A DNA stretch of 64,000 nt from CAVSJJ01 sp963728395 (GCA_963728395.1 CAVSJJ010000003.1:310001-374000); one strand, 5' to 3'; positions 44,598 to 53,363 are shown, numbered from the stretch's first letter. The notes: generated by a model not told the origin, from the letters alone. Numbers and translations are program-made.

Positions 44598-45980
44598 TCA
44601 GACGCCGGCCATCGGCAGCCGGGCCAGGGCCGCCGCGACGGACTCCTGCAGCTCGGTGTCGGCCCACTCGTGGTCGCTGAGGTCGCCGCGCAGGTACGCG
44701 TCGTACGCCGTGAGGTCGAGGTGACCGTGCCCGGACAGCCCGACGACGATGACCCGCTCCGCACCCGACTCGGTGCACCGACGCGCCTCGTCGACCATCG
44801 CGGCCAGCGCGTGGGTCGTCTCCGGCGCCGGGACGATGCCCTCGGTGCGGGCGAAGAGGACCCCGGCGGCGAAGGTGTCGTTCTGGCGGACGGCGGTCGC
44901 CTCGATGAGCTTCTCCTCGTACAGATGCGAGATGAGCGGGCTCATCCCGTGGTAGCGCAGGCCGCCCGCGTGGATCGGGTCGGGGATGAAGTCGTGTCCG
45001 AGGGTGTGCATCTTCATCATCGGCGTCAGCCCGGCCACGTCGCCGAAGTCGTAGGCGTACGTGCCCTGGGTCAGCGACGGGCACGAGGCCGGCTCCGCCG
45101 CTCGCAGCACCGGGCCGGCTCCGGCGGCCAGCTTCTCGCGGAGGAACGGCGTGATGAGGCCGCCGAAGTTCGAGCCGCCGCCCGCGCAGCCGATGACGAC
45201 GTCGACGCTCTCGCCCGCCTTCGCCAGCTGCAGGAGGGTCTCCTCGCCGATGATCGACTGGTGCAGCAGGACGTGGTTGAGGACGCTCCCCAGGGCGTAG
45301 TTGGCCTCCGGGTCGCCGGCGGCGGCCTCGACCGCCTCGCTGATCGCGATGCCGAGCGAGCCGGGGGAGTCGGGGTGCTCGGCGAGGACCGCGCGGCCGG
45401 ACTCGGTGAGGTCGGACGGGCTGGGGTGGACCGTGCCCCCGAAGGTCTCGATCATCATCTTCCGGTAGGGCTTGCCGTCGTAGGAGGCCCGGACCTGCCA
45501 GACCTCGCACTCGATCCCGAACTGGGCGCAGGCGAAGGCGAGCGAGGTCCCCCACTGCCCGGCACCGGTCTCGGTCGTCAGCTTCTTCACGCCGGCCTTG
45601 GCGTTGTAGTACGCCTGGGCGACCGCGGTGTTCGGCTTGTGCGACCCCGCCGGAGAGACGCCCTCGTACTTGTAGTAGATCCGTGCCGGGGTCCCGAGCG
45701 CCTTCTCGAGGCGGTGGGCCCGGAACAGCGGTGAGGGCCGCCACAGCCGGTAGACGTCGAGCACCTCGTCGGGGATGTCGATGTACTGCTCGGTCGTGAC
45801 CTCCTGGAGGATGAGGTCCATCGGGAAGATCGCGGTGAGGTCCTCCGGCCCGACCGGCTGCCGGGTCGCCGGGTGGAGCGGCGGCGGGGGAGGCGTCGGC
45901 AGGTCGTGGAGGATGTTGTACCAGCGGGTCGGCATCTCGCTCTCGTCGAGCGTGATCTTGTGTTGGTTCACCGGTGCCAC
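44598..45980 (-). CDS. TrpB2-type tryptophan synthase beta chain-like enzyme
   Basis: A 460-residue pyridoxal-phosphate enzyme of the TrpB2 group, longer than classical TrpB (~400). SPAGSHKPNTAVAQAYYN near residue 110 has the PLP Lys, ETGAGQWGTSLAFACAQFG follows, and GCAGGGSNFGG near 265 binds the phosphate. TrpB2 proteins make Trp from indole and serine, often without TrpA. No trpA or other trp gene is near. Start GTG 45980 has GAAGGGG seven bases upstream; a CGGCATAC octamer covers the bases just before the start codon. Confidence 0.9.
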   Translation of the reverse strand: MAPVNQHKITLDESEMPTRWYNILHDLPTPPPPPLHPATRQPVGPEDLTAIFPMDLILQEVTTEQYIDIPDEVLDVYRLWRPSPLFRAHRLEKALGTPARIYYKYEGVSPAGSHKPNTAVAQAYYNAKAGVKKLTTETGAGQWGTSLAFACAQFGIECEVWQVRASYDGKPYRKMMIETFGGTVHPSPSDLTESGRAVLAEHPDSPGSLGIAISEAVEAAAGDPEANYALGSVLNHVLLHQSIIGEETLLQLAKAGESVDVVIGCAGGGSNFGGLITPFLREKLAAGAGPVLRAAEPASCPSLTQGTYAYDFGDVAGLTPMMKMHTLGHDFIPDPIHAGGLRYHGMSPLISHLYEEKLIEATAVRQNDTFAAGVLFARTEGIVPAPETTHALAAMVDEARRCTESGAERVIVVGLSGHGHLDLTAYDAYLRGDLSDHEWADTELQESVAAALARLPMAGV

Positions 45981-46072
45981 GGCATACCCCTTCGACGGCT
46001 GGCCGCCCCACGGCGGCGCGACGGGCCCATCCTCGCGGGCGGCGGCGCGACGGGACCAGGGCGGTCCATCAT

Positions 46073-46084
46073 GTGATGCATCAC
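46073..46084. promoter_or_regulatory. Palindrome in the trpB2/ABC-exporter divergent region
   Basis: GTGATGCATCAC, a perfect 12-bp palindrome, is the only AT-rich patch in the 207-base divergent region and lies about 93 bases before trpB2 and 103 before the exporter. Operator candidate; no adjacent regulator. Confidence 0.4.
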
Positions 46085-46187
46085 CCGCGAGGGTCGCGCC
46101 CGCGGCCGGGGCGTGGTCGGCGGGAATCCCCGTCGCCGCGCCATGGTTGACTGACCCGGCCGGACGAGCACGGACGGAGGGACGCCG

Positions 46188-48071
46188 ATGAGCATGCATG
46201 GCTGGGGCATGATGCGCACCCTGACGAAGGACTCGAGCGTCGCCGACCACGAGCTCTCGCCGGGCACCACCAAGCGGGTCCTGACGTATGCCGCGCCCTA
46301 CCGCGCCCGGATCGCCGTCTTCCTCGTCCTCGTCGTCATCGACGCCGTCCTGACCGTCGCCACGCCGCTGCTCCTGAAGGAGATCGTCGACCGTGGCGTC
46401 ATCCCGAAGGCCTCCGGGGTCGTCGTCCGGTTCTCCCTCGTCGTCGCGGCCCTGGCGGTGCTCGGAGCGGGGACGACCCTCCTGCAGCGGTGGTACTCCT
46501 CCCGGATCGGCGAGGGCCTGATCTACAACCTGCGGACCGAGGTGTTCTCGCACGTCCTGCGCCAGCCCATCGCCTTCTTCACCCGCGCCCAGACCGGCGC
46601 CCTCGTCACCCGGCTCAACAGCGACGTCATCGGGGCCCAGCAGGCCTTCACGTCGGTGCTGTCGAGCGTCGTCAGCAACGCGATCTCGCTCGTCCTCATC
46701 GTCGGCGCGATGGCCACGCTGTCCTGGCAGCTCACCCTCGGGGCCCTCGTCCTCGTCCCGTTCTTCCTCATCCCGGCCCGGATGATGGGCAAGCGGCTCT
46801 CGGCGCTGTCCTACCAGCAGATGTCGCTCAACGCCGACATGGGCACCCGGATGACCGAGCGGTTCAACGTGGCCGGGGCGCTCCTCGTCAAGCTGTTCGG
46901 CCGCCCGCAGACCGAGGACGTCGAGTACGCCGAGCGGGCCGGCAAGGTCCGCGACATCGGGGTGCGGATCTCCATCAACCGTTCGGTCTTCCTCGTCGCG
47001 CTCACTCTCGTGGCGTCGCTCGCGACGGCCATGGTCTACGGCTTCGGCGGCGTGATGGCCGTCGGGGGCTCCCTCACAGTGGGATCGCTGCTCGCGCTCA
47101 CCGCCCTGCTGGCCCGTCTCTACGGACCCCTGACGGCGATCTCCAACGTCCGGGTCGACGTGATGACGGCCCTGGTCTCCTTCGAGCGCGTCTTCGAGAT
47201 CCTCGACCTCGAGCCGCTCGTCGGTGAGGCCCCGACCGCACGGCCGCTGCGCAGCGGCCCGGTCCGCGTCGATGTCGAGGGTGTGGACTTCACCTATCCC
47301 TCGGCCGACGCGGTGTCGCTCACCTCGCTCGAGGGCATCACGGTCGGTGACCGGCGCAGCAGCGGGACCGTGCTGCACGACGTGACGTTCTCGGTCGAGC
47401 CGGGCCGGCTCGTCGCCCTCGTCGGTCCGAGCGGCGCCGGCAAGACGACGATCACCTCACTCGTCGCCCGGCTCTACGACCCGGATACCGGGACCGTGCG
47501 GATCAACGGGACCGATCTGCGCGAGGCGACCATCGAGTCGATCCACGCGACGGTCGGGGTCGTCACCCAGGAGGCGCACCTCTTCCACGACACCATCCGG
47601 ACCAACCTCCGGTATGCCGCCCCGGAGGCCACCGACGCCCAGCTCGAGGCCGCCCTGCGAGCCGCGCAGGTCTGGCCCCTCGTCAGCTCGCTACCCGCCG
47701 GCCTGGACACGGTCGTCGGCGACCGGGGCCACCGCCTCTCCGGCGGCGAGAAGCAGCGACTGGCCATCGCCCGGCTGTTGCTCAAGAGCCCGGGCCTCGT
47801 CGTCCTCGACGAGGCCACCGCCCACCTGGACAGCGAGTCGGAGGTGGCCGTCCAACGCGCCCTCGACGAGGCACTGAAGGACCGGACCGCTCTCGTCATC
47901 GCCCACCGGCTCTCGACGGTCCGGCACGCGGACCTCATCCTCGTCGTCGACGAGGGGACGATCGTCGAGCGCGGCCGGCACGCCGAGCTCGTGGCGGCCG
48001 GCGGCCTCTACGCCGAGCTCTACCGCACCCAGTTCGCCGAGCAGGCCGAGGACTCCCAGCTGCCGATCTAG
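46188..48071 (+). CDS. ABC exporter, fused membrane and ATPase domains
   Basis: A 627-residue type IV (B-family) half-transporter. Six transmembrane segments lie in residues ~35-330 (AVFLVLVVIDAVLTVATPLL, then SFERVFEILDL at the domain junction). The C-terminal ATPase has Walker A GPSGAGKTTITSL near 412, Q-loop TQEAHLFHDTI, signature LSGGEKQRLAIARLLL, Walker B LVVLDEATAHLD and switch His in VIAHRLST. It probably homodimerises; substrate unknown (multidrug or lipid). GGAGGG lies seven bases before the ATG. Confidence 0.9.
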   Translation: MSMHGWGMMRTLTKDSSVADHELSPGTTKRVLTYAAPYRARIAVFLVLVVIDAVLTVATPLLLKEIVDRGVIPKASGVVVRFSLVVAALAVLGAGTTLLQRWYSSRIGEGLIYNLRTEVFSHVLRQPIAFFTRAQTGALVTRLNSDVIGAQQAFTSVLSSVVSNAISLVLIVGAMATLSWQLTLGALVLVPFFLIPARMMGKRLSALSYQQMSLNADMGTRMTERFNVAGALLVKLFGRPQTEDVEYAERAGKVRDIGVRISINRSVFLVALTLVASLATAMVYGFGGVMAVGGSLTVGSLLALTALLARLYGPLTAISNVRVDVMTALVSFERVFEILDLEPLVGEAPTARPLRSGPVRVDVEGVDFTYPSADAVSLTSLEGITVGDRRSSGTVLHDVTFSVEPGRLVALVGPSGAGKTTITSLVARLYDPDTGTVRINGTDLREATIESIHATVGVVTQEAHLFHDTIRTNLRYAAPEATDAQLEAALRAAQVWPLVSSLPAGLDTVVGDRGHRLSGGEKQRLAIARLLLKSPGLVVLDEATAHLDSESEVAVQRALDEALKDRTALVIAHRLSTVRHADLILVVDEGTIVERGRHAELVAAGGLYAELYRTQFAEQAEDSQLPI

Positions 48072-48092
48072 CCCGGGACGGTGGCAGGGGAG

Positions 48093-48875
48093 TCAGTCGA
48101 GGTCCTCCTCCTCCCAGATGCTGGGTCTCTTGGCCTTGGCGGGCCGGTCCGGGTCCTCGTCGCGCAGCTCGCGGCGGATCCCGAAGAAGATGAGGACGAA
48201 GCCGACCGGCATCGAGCCCCACCACTGGATCGAGTAGGCCTGGTGCGGTCCGAGGCTGCGGTCCGGTGGCGCGAGGGGTTCCGGTCGTGGGGGAGTGGAC
48301 CCGTCCGATGCCGTCTCGGTGTCGAGGATGACGTACCCACCGAGCAGGTCGGTCCCCAGCGCCGTCGACGCCTCGTCGAGGTTGATGCTCGCCAGCTGGC
48401 CCTGCGGCATGTCGTGGTGCAGGGACACCTCGCCCTGCTTGAGCCACCCGGTGAGCGTCACCGGCCCGTCGGGCGTCGGAGGGATCGAGGGCAGGTCGCT
48501 CGCCGTGCGGCCGTTCTGGACCCAGCCCCGGTCGACGAGGACGGTCCCGTCGCCGTCGACCGCGAAGGGGGCGACGATCTCGTAGCCGTACGTCCCGTTG
48601 TTGGGCCGGTTGCGGACGTAGAGCTGGCTGCCGAGGTAGTGGCCGGTGGCGCGCACATGGGTCCACTCCCGGTCCAGCGGCAGCGTCGAGGAGGTGAGCA
48701 GCCCGGTCAACGGGACGGGGTCGGCGGCGTAGTGGGCGTCGAGCCGGGCGTTGCGACCGGCCTTGTCCTCATAGCGTCCCCACTGCCACGTGCCGAGGTG
48801 GTAGGCGACGATCGCATAGACCGTAGCGGCGAGGAGGGCGCCCATCCATCGCCTCGTCAGGACCCGCCGCACCAC
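48093..48875 (-). CDS. SURF1-family cytochrome oxidase assembly protein
   Basis: About 260 residues with one N-terminal helix (WMGALLAATVYAIVAYHLG), the SURF1 GTWQWGRYEDKAG motif, the conserved VLVDRGWVQNG in the middle, and a second helix near the C-terminus (MPVGFVLIFFGIRREL). SURF1 helps insert heme A into cytochrome oxidase, matching ctaA/ctaB in this window. The open frame starts two codons earlier at GTG 48881, but the -10 TAGGGT lies directly against that codon; with six-base spacing the leaderless start is GTG 48875. Confidence 0.9.
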   Translation of the reverse strand: MVRRVLTRRWMGALLAATVYAIVAYHLGTWQWGRYEDKAGRNARLDAHYAADPVPLTGLLTSSTLPLDREWTHVRATGHYLGSQLYVRNRPNNGTYGYEIVAPFAVDGDGTVLVDRGWVQNGRTASDLPSIPPTPDGPVTLTGWLKQGEVSLHHDMPQGQLASINLDEASTALGTDLLGGYVILDTETASDGSTPPRPEPLAPPDRSLGPHQAYSIQWWGSMPVGFVLIFFGIRRELRDEDPDRPAKAKRPSIWEEEDLD

Positions 48876-48881
48876 GCGCAC

Positions 48882-48900
48882 ACCCTAGCCGTCGTAGATT
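48882..48900. promoter_or_regulatory. Divergent leaderless promoters of SURF1 and moaA
   Basis: Minus-strand TAGGGT (48887-48882) serves SURF1 and plus-strand TAGATT (48895-48900) serves moaA, eight bases before its ATG. Only 33 bases separate the two start codons, so the promoters must interfere or share a regulator. Confidence 0.55.
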
Positions 48901-48908
48901 GGTCTCCT

Positions 48909-49910
48909 ATGACCCAGGCACCCCAGCCCCGCCTTCTCGACCGCTTCGGCCGGATCGGGCGGGACCTTCGCGTCTCGGTGACCGACCGGTGCAACCTGCG
49001 CTGCACGTACTGCATGCCCGCCGAGGGGCTGGACTGGACCCCACGCCCGGACATGCTCACCGACGGGGAGCTGCTCCGGCTCGTGCGCGTCATGGTGGGG
49101 CTGGGGATCACCCAGGTCCGGCTCACCGGGGGTGAGCCGATGCTGCGCCGGAGCCTCGTCGAGATCGTCGGGGGCATCGCCGGGCTCGAACCCCGGCCGC
49201 GGATCGCGATGACGACGAACGGTGTCGGTCTCGACCGCCTGGCCCGGCCGCTGGCGGAGGCGGGCCTGGACCGGGTCAACGTCAGCCTCGACACCGTGGA
49301 CCGGGCCCACTTCGAGCGGCTCACTCGTCGCGACCGCTTCGACGACGTCGTGGCGGGCCTCAAGGCGGCCGCGGACGCCGGTCTGACCCCGGTCAAGGTC
49401 AACGCCGTGGCGATGCGCGACGTCAACGAGGCCGACGTCGTCGACCTGCTCCAGTGGTGTCTCGACCGAGGCTACGAGCTGCGCTTCATCGAGCAGATGC
49501 CGCTCGACGCCCAGCACGCGTGGCATCGCAGTGAGATGGTCACCCAGGCCGAGATCCTCGACCGTCTGTCCGAGCGGTTCACCCTCACCCCGGTTCCCGA
49601 GCGGGGGAGCGCACCGGCCGAGCGGTTCCTCGTCGACGGTGGTCCCGCCACCGTGGGCGTCATCGCGTCCGTGTCCGCACCCTTCTGCTCCAGCTGCGAC
49701 CGGGTCCGACTCACCGCCGACGGCCAGCTGCGCAACTGCCTCTTCGCCCGGCGCGAGGTCGACCTGCGCGGCCCGCTCCGGGACGGGGCCGACGACGAGG
49801 AGCTCGCCGACCTCGTCATCGGAGAGATGGCGCGCAAGGAAGCCGGGCACGGCATCTCCCGCCCCGACTTCGAGCAGCCGTCGCGCCCGATGTCGGCGAT
49901 CGGCGGCTGA
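48909..49910 (+). CDS. moaA: MoaA, GTP 3',8-cyclase (molybdopterin biosynthesis)
   Basis: A 333-residue radical-SAM enzyme for the first step of molybdenum cofactor synthesis. VTDRCNLRCTYCMP holds the SAM cluster Cys; VRLTGGEPMLR follows; the second cluster is in PFCSSCDRVRLTADG and LRNCLFA; and the C-terminal Gly-Gly (SAIGG) needed for activity is present. No other moa gene is near. ATG chosen because of the -10 box eight bases upstream. Confidence 0.96.
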   Translation: MTQAPQPRLLDRFGRIGRDLRVSVTDRCNLRCTYCMPAEGLDWTPRPDMLTDGELLRLVRVMVGLGITQVRLTGGEPMLRRSLVEIVGGIAGLEPRPRIAMTTNGVGLDRLARPLAEAGLDRVNVSLDTVDRAHFERLTRRDRFDDVVAGLKAAADAGLTPVKVNAVAMRDVNEADVVDLLQWCLDRGYELRFIEQMPLDAQHAWHRSEMVTQAEILDRLSERFTLTPVPERGSAPAERFLVDGGPATVGVIASVSAPFCSSCDRVRLTADGQLRNCLFARREVDLRGPLRDGADDEELADLVIGEMARKEAGHGISRPDFEQPSRPMSAIGG

Positions 49911-49929
49911 GCCGACCGCCCCGGGGGAT

Positions 49930-49951
49930 CGCGGGGGTATGCCGCCCCGCG
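49930..49951. terminator. Terminator between moaA and the 70-aa gene
   Basis: CGCGGGG and CCCCGCG (7 bp) enclose an 8-base loop that is exactly the octamer GTATGCCG (49937-49944). It lies between convergent stops at 49910 and 49954. Confidence 0.65.
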
Positions 49952-49953
49952 GC

Positions 49954-50166
49954 TCAGCCGGCCGACTCCGGGATCGCGTCGGCCGGGACGACGTCCTTGA
50001 GGAAGCCGCGGAGCCGCAGGAACTGGGCAAGGTGCTCGCGATGCTCCCCGCAGGCCAACCACACCTTGCGCCGCTCGGCGTCGTGGAGCTTCGGGTTGTT
50101 CCACAGCAGCGCCCAGGCGGGGGCCGCCCGGCAGCCCTTCGCGCTGCAGACGAGCGGTTCGGTCAT
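49954..50166 (-). CDS. Small Zn-ribbon-like actinobacterial protein (70 aa)
   Basis: A conserved small protein often mislabelled acetone carboxylase in actinobacterial genomes. It begins MTEPLVCSAKGCRAAPAWAL; two Cys (CSAKGC) and a later CGEHREH give a likely metal site, and WNNPKLHDAERRKVWLACG is the conserved core. Function unknown. Its ATG overlaps the DUF3099 stop by one base, so the two form an operon. Confidence 0.75.
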   Translation of the reverse strand: MTEPLVCSAKGCRAAPAWALLWNNPKLHDAERRKVWLACGEHREHLAQFLRLRGFLKDVVPADAIPESAG

Positions 50167-50465
50167 CACCGTTCCAGGTGCCTCGTGTCGTCGGCGCGCG
50201 GCACGACCGGGGCGGCGTGGCCGAAGGTGCGCGGCGATGTCGCGTTGGCCAGGACGACGGCGAAGAAGGGCAGGACGATGGCCAGCGCGGCGCACACCCA
50301 GCGCAGCCAGCCGTCGAGAAGAACCGCGAGGGCGAAGCACGTCGTGCGGACCGACATGGTGATGAGGTAGCGCTTGATCCGTGCCGACTGCTCGGCCTCG
50401 AGGGACTCCGGGGCGCTCGTCACCGTCTGCACCGGAGTGTCGGGCTGGCGGCGAAGCATGGTCAC
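50166..50465 (-). CDS. DUF3099 membrane protein
   Basis: A 99-residue actinobacterial protein with two hydrophobic segments (TTCFALAVLLDGWLRWVCAA and LAIVLPFFAVVLANA) after RIKRYLITMSVR, the DUF3099 pattern. Function unknown. A TACAGT -10 box ends six bases before GTG 50463-50465, giving a leaderless start; the ATG two codons on, with GAGGTGG upstream, is an alternative. Divergent from fabG. Confidence 0.78.
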   Translation of the reverse strand: MTMLRRQPDTPVQTVTSAPESLEAEQSARIKRYLITMSVRTTCFALAVLLDGWLRWVCAALAIVLPFFAVVLANATSPRTFGHAAPVVPRADDTRHLER

Positions 50466-50471
50466 CACCTC

Positions 50472-50477
50472 ACTGTA
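50472..50477 (-). promoter_or_regulatory. -10 box TACAGT of the DUF3099 gene
   Basis: Minus-strand TACAGT, six bases before GTG 50465. Confidence 0.45.
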
Positions 50478-50524
50478 GGTTGTCCTTCCCTCAGTCGTGC
50501 CCAGCGGGTGAAGGGTGATGCGGG

Positions 50525-50549
50525 CTACCCATGGGTAGTCCACTAGCGT
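50525..50549 (+). promoter_or_regulatory. fabG promoter with palindromic operator
   Basis: CTACCCATGGGTAG (50525-50538), a perfect 14-bp palindrome, lies six bases before the -10 box TAGCGT (50544-50549), i.e. across the -35/spacer region. A repressor bound here would block fabG-fabI transcription. Regulator not in the window. Confidence 0.5.
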
Positions 50550-50598
50550 CGCGCACGGGGAGCGGCCAGGGTGGCCGCCCAGGAGGTGACCGCAGACC

Positions 50599-51312
50599 AT
50601 GACCGACCCGCGCAACGTCCTCGTCACCGGGGGCAACCGGGGCATCGGGCTCGCCATCGCCCGCTCGATGGCGGCGGCCGGCGACCGGGTCGCCGTCACG
50701 TACCGTTCCGGTGAGCCGCCGGCCGGCTTCGCCGCCGCCCGCGCCGACGTCACCGACAGCGCGTCCGTCGATGCGGCCTTCGACACGGCCGAGGAGGCAC
50801 TCGGCGGACCGATCGAGGTGCTCGTCGCGAACGCCGGGGTCACCAAGGACACCCTCCTGATGCGGATGAGCGACGAGGAGTTCGCCTCCGTCCTCGACAC
50901 CAACCTCGCCGGCGCCTTCCGCTGCGCCCGCCGGGCGAGCAAGGGGATGATCCGGCTGCGCCGCGGCCGCATGGTGTTCATCTCCAGCGTCGTCGGGCTC
51001 TACGGTTCACCGGGGCAGGCCAACTATGCCGCGAGCAAGGCAGGCCTGGTCGGCCTGGCCCGGTCGATCACCCGAGAGCTGGGTGGCCGGGGGATCACCG
51101 CGAACGTCGTCGCGCCCGGGTTCATCGAGACGGACATGACCGCGGCCCTCCCGCCGGACCGGGTCGCGTCGTACCAGGCGAGCATCCCCGCCGGCCGCTT
51201 CGCCTCCCCGGAGGAGGTCGCCGAGGTCGTCCGCTTCGTCGCGAGCGAGGCCGCGGCATACATCTCCGGAGCCGTCATCCCCGTCGACGGCGGGCTCGGG
51301 ATGGGCCACTGA
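50599..51312 (+). CDS. fabG: 3-oxoacyl-ACP reductase
   Basis: A 237-residue short-chain dehydrogenase of fatty acid elongation. LVTGGNRGIGLAIA binds NADPH, LVANAGVTKD follows, and the Ser-Tyr-Lys triad is in FISSVVGLYGS and QANYAASKAGLVG. VVAPGFIETDM and the C-terminal ISGAVIPVDGGLGMGH are typical of FabG. A near-perfect AGGAGGTGA precedes the ATG. Pairing with the enoyl reductase downstream (as in mycobacterial mabA-inhA) supports the role. Confidence 0.94.
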   Translation: MTDPRNVLVTGGNRGIGLAIARSMAAAGDRVAVTYRSGEPPAGFAAARADVTDSASVDAAFDTAEEALGGPIEVLVANAGVTKDTLLMRMSDEEFASVLDTNLAGAFRCARRASKGMIRLRRGRMVFISSVVGLYGSPGQANYAASKAGLVGLARSITRELGGRGITANVVAPGFIETDMTAALPPDRVASYQASIPAGRFASPEEVAEVVRFVASEAAAYISGAVIPVDGGLGMGH

Positions 51313-51332
51313 CCGCGGCTACGGGATACGGT

Positions 51333-51351
51333 CGGACGGACGGACGGACGG
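51333..51351. repeat. CGGA tandem repeat before fabI
   Basis: About 4.75 units of CGGA in the 62-base fabG-fabI gap, ending 23 bases before the fabI ATG. Short repeats of this kind can vary in copy number; effect here unknown. Confidence 0.6.
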
Positions 51352-51374
51352 CACGACAGGAGAGGGACCCACCC

Positions 51375-52133
51375 ATGCTGCTCGAGGGCAAGAAGCTGCT
51401 CATCACCGGAGTGCTCATGGACTCCTCGATCGCCTTCCACGTGGCCAAGCTGGCCCAGGAGCAGGGCGCCGAGGTCGTCCTCACCTCCTTCGGCAGGACG
51501 ATGCGGATCACCCAGACCATCGCCAAGCGGCTTCCGAGCGCGCCGCCGGTCGTCGAGCTCGACGTGACGAGCGAGGAGGACCTGGCCGCCCTCGCCGACC
51601 GGGTCCGGGAGCACGTGCCCCACCTCGACGGGGTCCTGCACTCCATCGGGTTCGCGCCACAGGGGGCCTTCACGTTCATGGAGGGCACCTGGGACGATGT
51701 CGCGACCGCGGTCCAGGTCTCGGCCTTCTCCCTCCAGAGCCTGACCAAGGCCGCCCTCCCGCTCATGGGCCCGGGCGGCAGCGTCGTCGGCCTGACCTTC
51801 GACGCGCGCTACGCGTGGCCGCTCTATGACTGGATGGGCGTCGCGAAGGCCGCCTTCGAGGCGACGAACCGCTACCTCGCTCGGGACATGGGTCCGCGGG
51901 GCATCCGGGTCAACCTCGTCTCGGCGGGCCCGCTGCGCACGACGGCCGCGAAGTCGATCCCCGGGTTCGAGGCGTTCGAGGCCGAGTGGCACCGCCGGGC
52001 GCCGCTGCCGTGGGATGTCGATGACCCGACCGCCGCCGCGAAGGGGTGCGTGGCCCTCATGTCGGACTGGTTCCCGGCCACGAGCGGCGAGATCGTCCAC
52101 GTCGACGGCGGCTTCCACGCGATGGGCGGCTGA
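51375..52133 (+). CDS. fabI: Enoyl-ACP reductase (FabI/InhA type)
   Basis: A 252-residue NADH-dependent reductase completing each fatty-acid elongation cycle. LLITGVLMDSSIAFHVAKLA at the N-terminus, HSIGFAPQGAF near residue 92, and the catalytic Tyr-x6-Lys in YDWMGVAKAAFEATNRYLA. The opening GKKLLITGV and VSAGPLRTTAAKSIPGF are InhA-like, so it is a potential isoniazid/triclosan-type target. AGGAGAGGGA lies before the ATG. Confidence 0.96.
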   Translation: MLLEGKKLLITGVLMDSSIAFHVAKLAQEQGAEVVLTSFGRTMRITQTIAKRLPSAPPVVELDVTSEEDLAALADRVREHVPHLDGVLHSIGFAPQGAFTFMEGTWDDVATAVQVSAFSLQSLTKAALPLMGPGGSVVGLTFDARYAWPLYDWMGVAKAAFEATNRYLARDMGPRGIRVNLVSAGPLRTTAAKSIPGFEAFEAEWHRRAPLPWDVDDPTAAAKGCVALMSDWFPATSGEIVHVDGGFHAMGG

Positions 52134-52157
52134 CCCGCCCCGGCGGGCCCAGGGGGC

Positions 52158-53363
52158 TCAGCCCTCGTCGGAGGCGTCGGCGTCCTCGATCTCCTCGCGG
52201 GTGATGCCGAGGAGGAACAGCACCGCGTCGAGATAGGGCACGGTGACCGTCGCATCGGCCTGGGCGCGCACGAGGGGCTTGGCGTTGAAGGCCACCCCCA
52301 GGCCGGCGGCCTGGAGCATGTCGATGTCGTTGGCCCCGTCGCCGATGGCGACCGTGCGACTGAGCGGCAGCCCCTCGGCCGCCGCGAAGCGTCGCAGCGC
52401 CGCGGCCTTGCCCGGCCGGTCGACGATGTCACCGACCGTGCGACCGGTGAGCCGTCCGTCCACGACCTCGAGCCGGTTCGCGGCGACGTGCTCGATCCCC
52501 AGCTCGGCGGCGAGCGGGGCGACGACCTCGTGGAACCCGCCGGAGACGAGGGCCACGCTGAAGCCGAGCCGCTTGAGGGTGCGGGCCAGCGTCCGTGCCC
52601 CCGGCGTGAGCCGCACCGCGGCGCGGACCTCGTCCAGCACCGACTCGGGCAACCCGCGCAGCGCGGCCACCCGAGCAGTCAGGCTCTCGGCGAAGTCGAG
52701 CTCGCCGCGCATCGCGGCGGCCGTGACGGCCGCGACCTCGCGCTCCCGCCCGGCATGGCCGGCGAGCAGCTCGATGACCTCGTCCCGGATGAGGGTCGAG
52801 TCGACGTCCATGACGACGAGGCGCCGGCCCCGTCGGGCCAGGCCCGCGGGGGCGACGGCGATGTCGACTCCGCGCTCGGCGGCGACGAGGGCAAGCTCGC
52901 GGCGCAGGTCGGGGACGTCGGCGCCCGAGACGTCGAACTCGATCGTCGTCACGGGGTAGCGGGCCAGCCGCCGGATCCGGTCGATGTTGGCACCGTGCGC
53001 CGCGATGCTGCGCGCGAGGGCGGCGACGTCGGCGGTGTCGAGCGGAGCCCCGATGACCACGACGGCGGCCCGTCCGGTGCGTCGGTGCGCGTTGTCCCCC
53101 CGGCCACCGCTGAACCGCACGTCCATTCCGAGCCGGGCGCCGACCGCCTCGGCCGCAGAGACGAGCGCCCCCGAGCCCTCCTCGGCCGCGAGGAGCACGG
53201 CGAGGGTGAGGTGGCCCCGGACGACGACCTGCTCGACGTCGAGCACCTCGGACCCGATCTCGGCGAGCGCGTCGAAGAGGGCACTGCTCACCCCCGGGCG
53301 GTCCTCGCCGGTCAGGGTGAGCAGGACGGTGCGCGGTTCGGGCGCGCGAGGAGGGGTGGACAC
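52158..53363 (-). CDS. serB: Phosphoserine phosphatase with ACT domains
   Basis: A 401-residue HAD phosphatase, last step of serine synthesis. The N-terminal ~180 residues hold two ACT-like domains (VLLTLTGEDRPGVSSALFDA first), suggesting amino-acid control. The catalytic motif VVMDVDSTLIRDEVIELL lies near 187, ALVSGGFHEVV near 275, and AIGDGANDIDMLQAAGLG near 350. GTG start six bases after a TAGCCT -10 box. Converges on fabI. Confidence 0.95.
   Translation of the reverse strand: MSTPPRAPEPRTVLLTLTGEDRPGVSSALFDALAEIGSEVLDVEQVVVRGHLTLAVLLAAEEGSGALVSAAEAVGARLGMDVRFSGGRGDNAHRRTGRAAVVVIGAPLDTADVAALARSIAAHGANIDRIRRLARYPVTTIEFDVSGADVPDLRRELALVAAERGVDIAVAPAGLARRGRRLVVMDVDSTLIRDEVIELLAGHAGREREVAAVTAAAMRGELDFAESLTARVAALRGLPESVLDEVRAAVRLTPGARTLARTLKRLGFSVALVSGGFHEVVAPLAAELGIEHVAANRLEVVDGRLTGRTVGDIVDRPGKAAALRRFAAAEGLPLSRTVAIGDGANDIDMLQAAGLGVAFNAKPLVRAQADATVTVPYLDAVLFLLGITREEIEDADASDEG

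Noticed and set aside
44290..46011. A minus-strand frame with a repeated peptide EVFRGPWWVVEYLEC
   Set aside because: The repeat is simply the translation of the two 51-bp palindromes; the rest is a shadow of trpB2.
48882..48908. A molybdenum-cofactor riboswitch before moaA
   Set aside because: Only nine bases separate the -10 box from the ATG; there is no room for a leader RNA.
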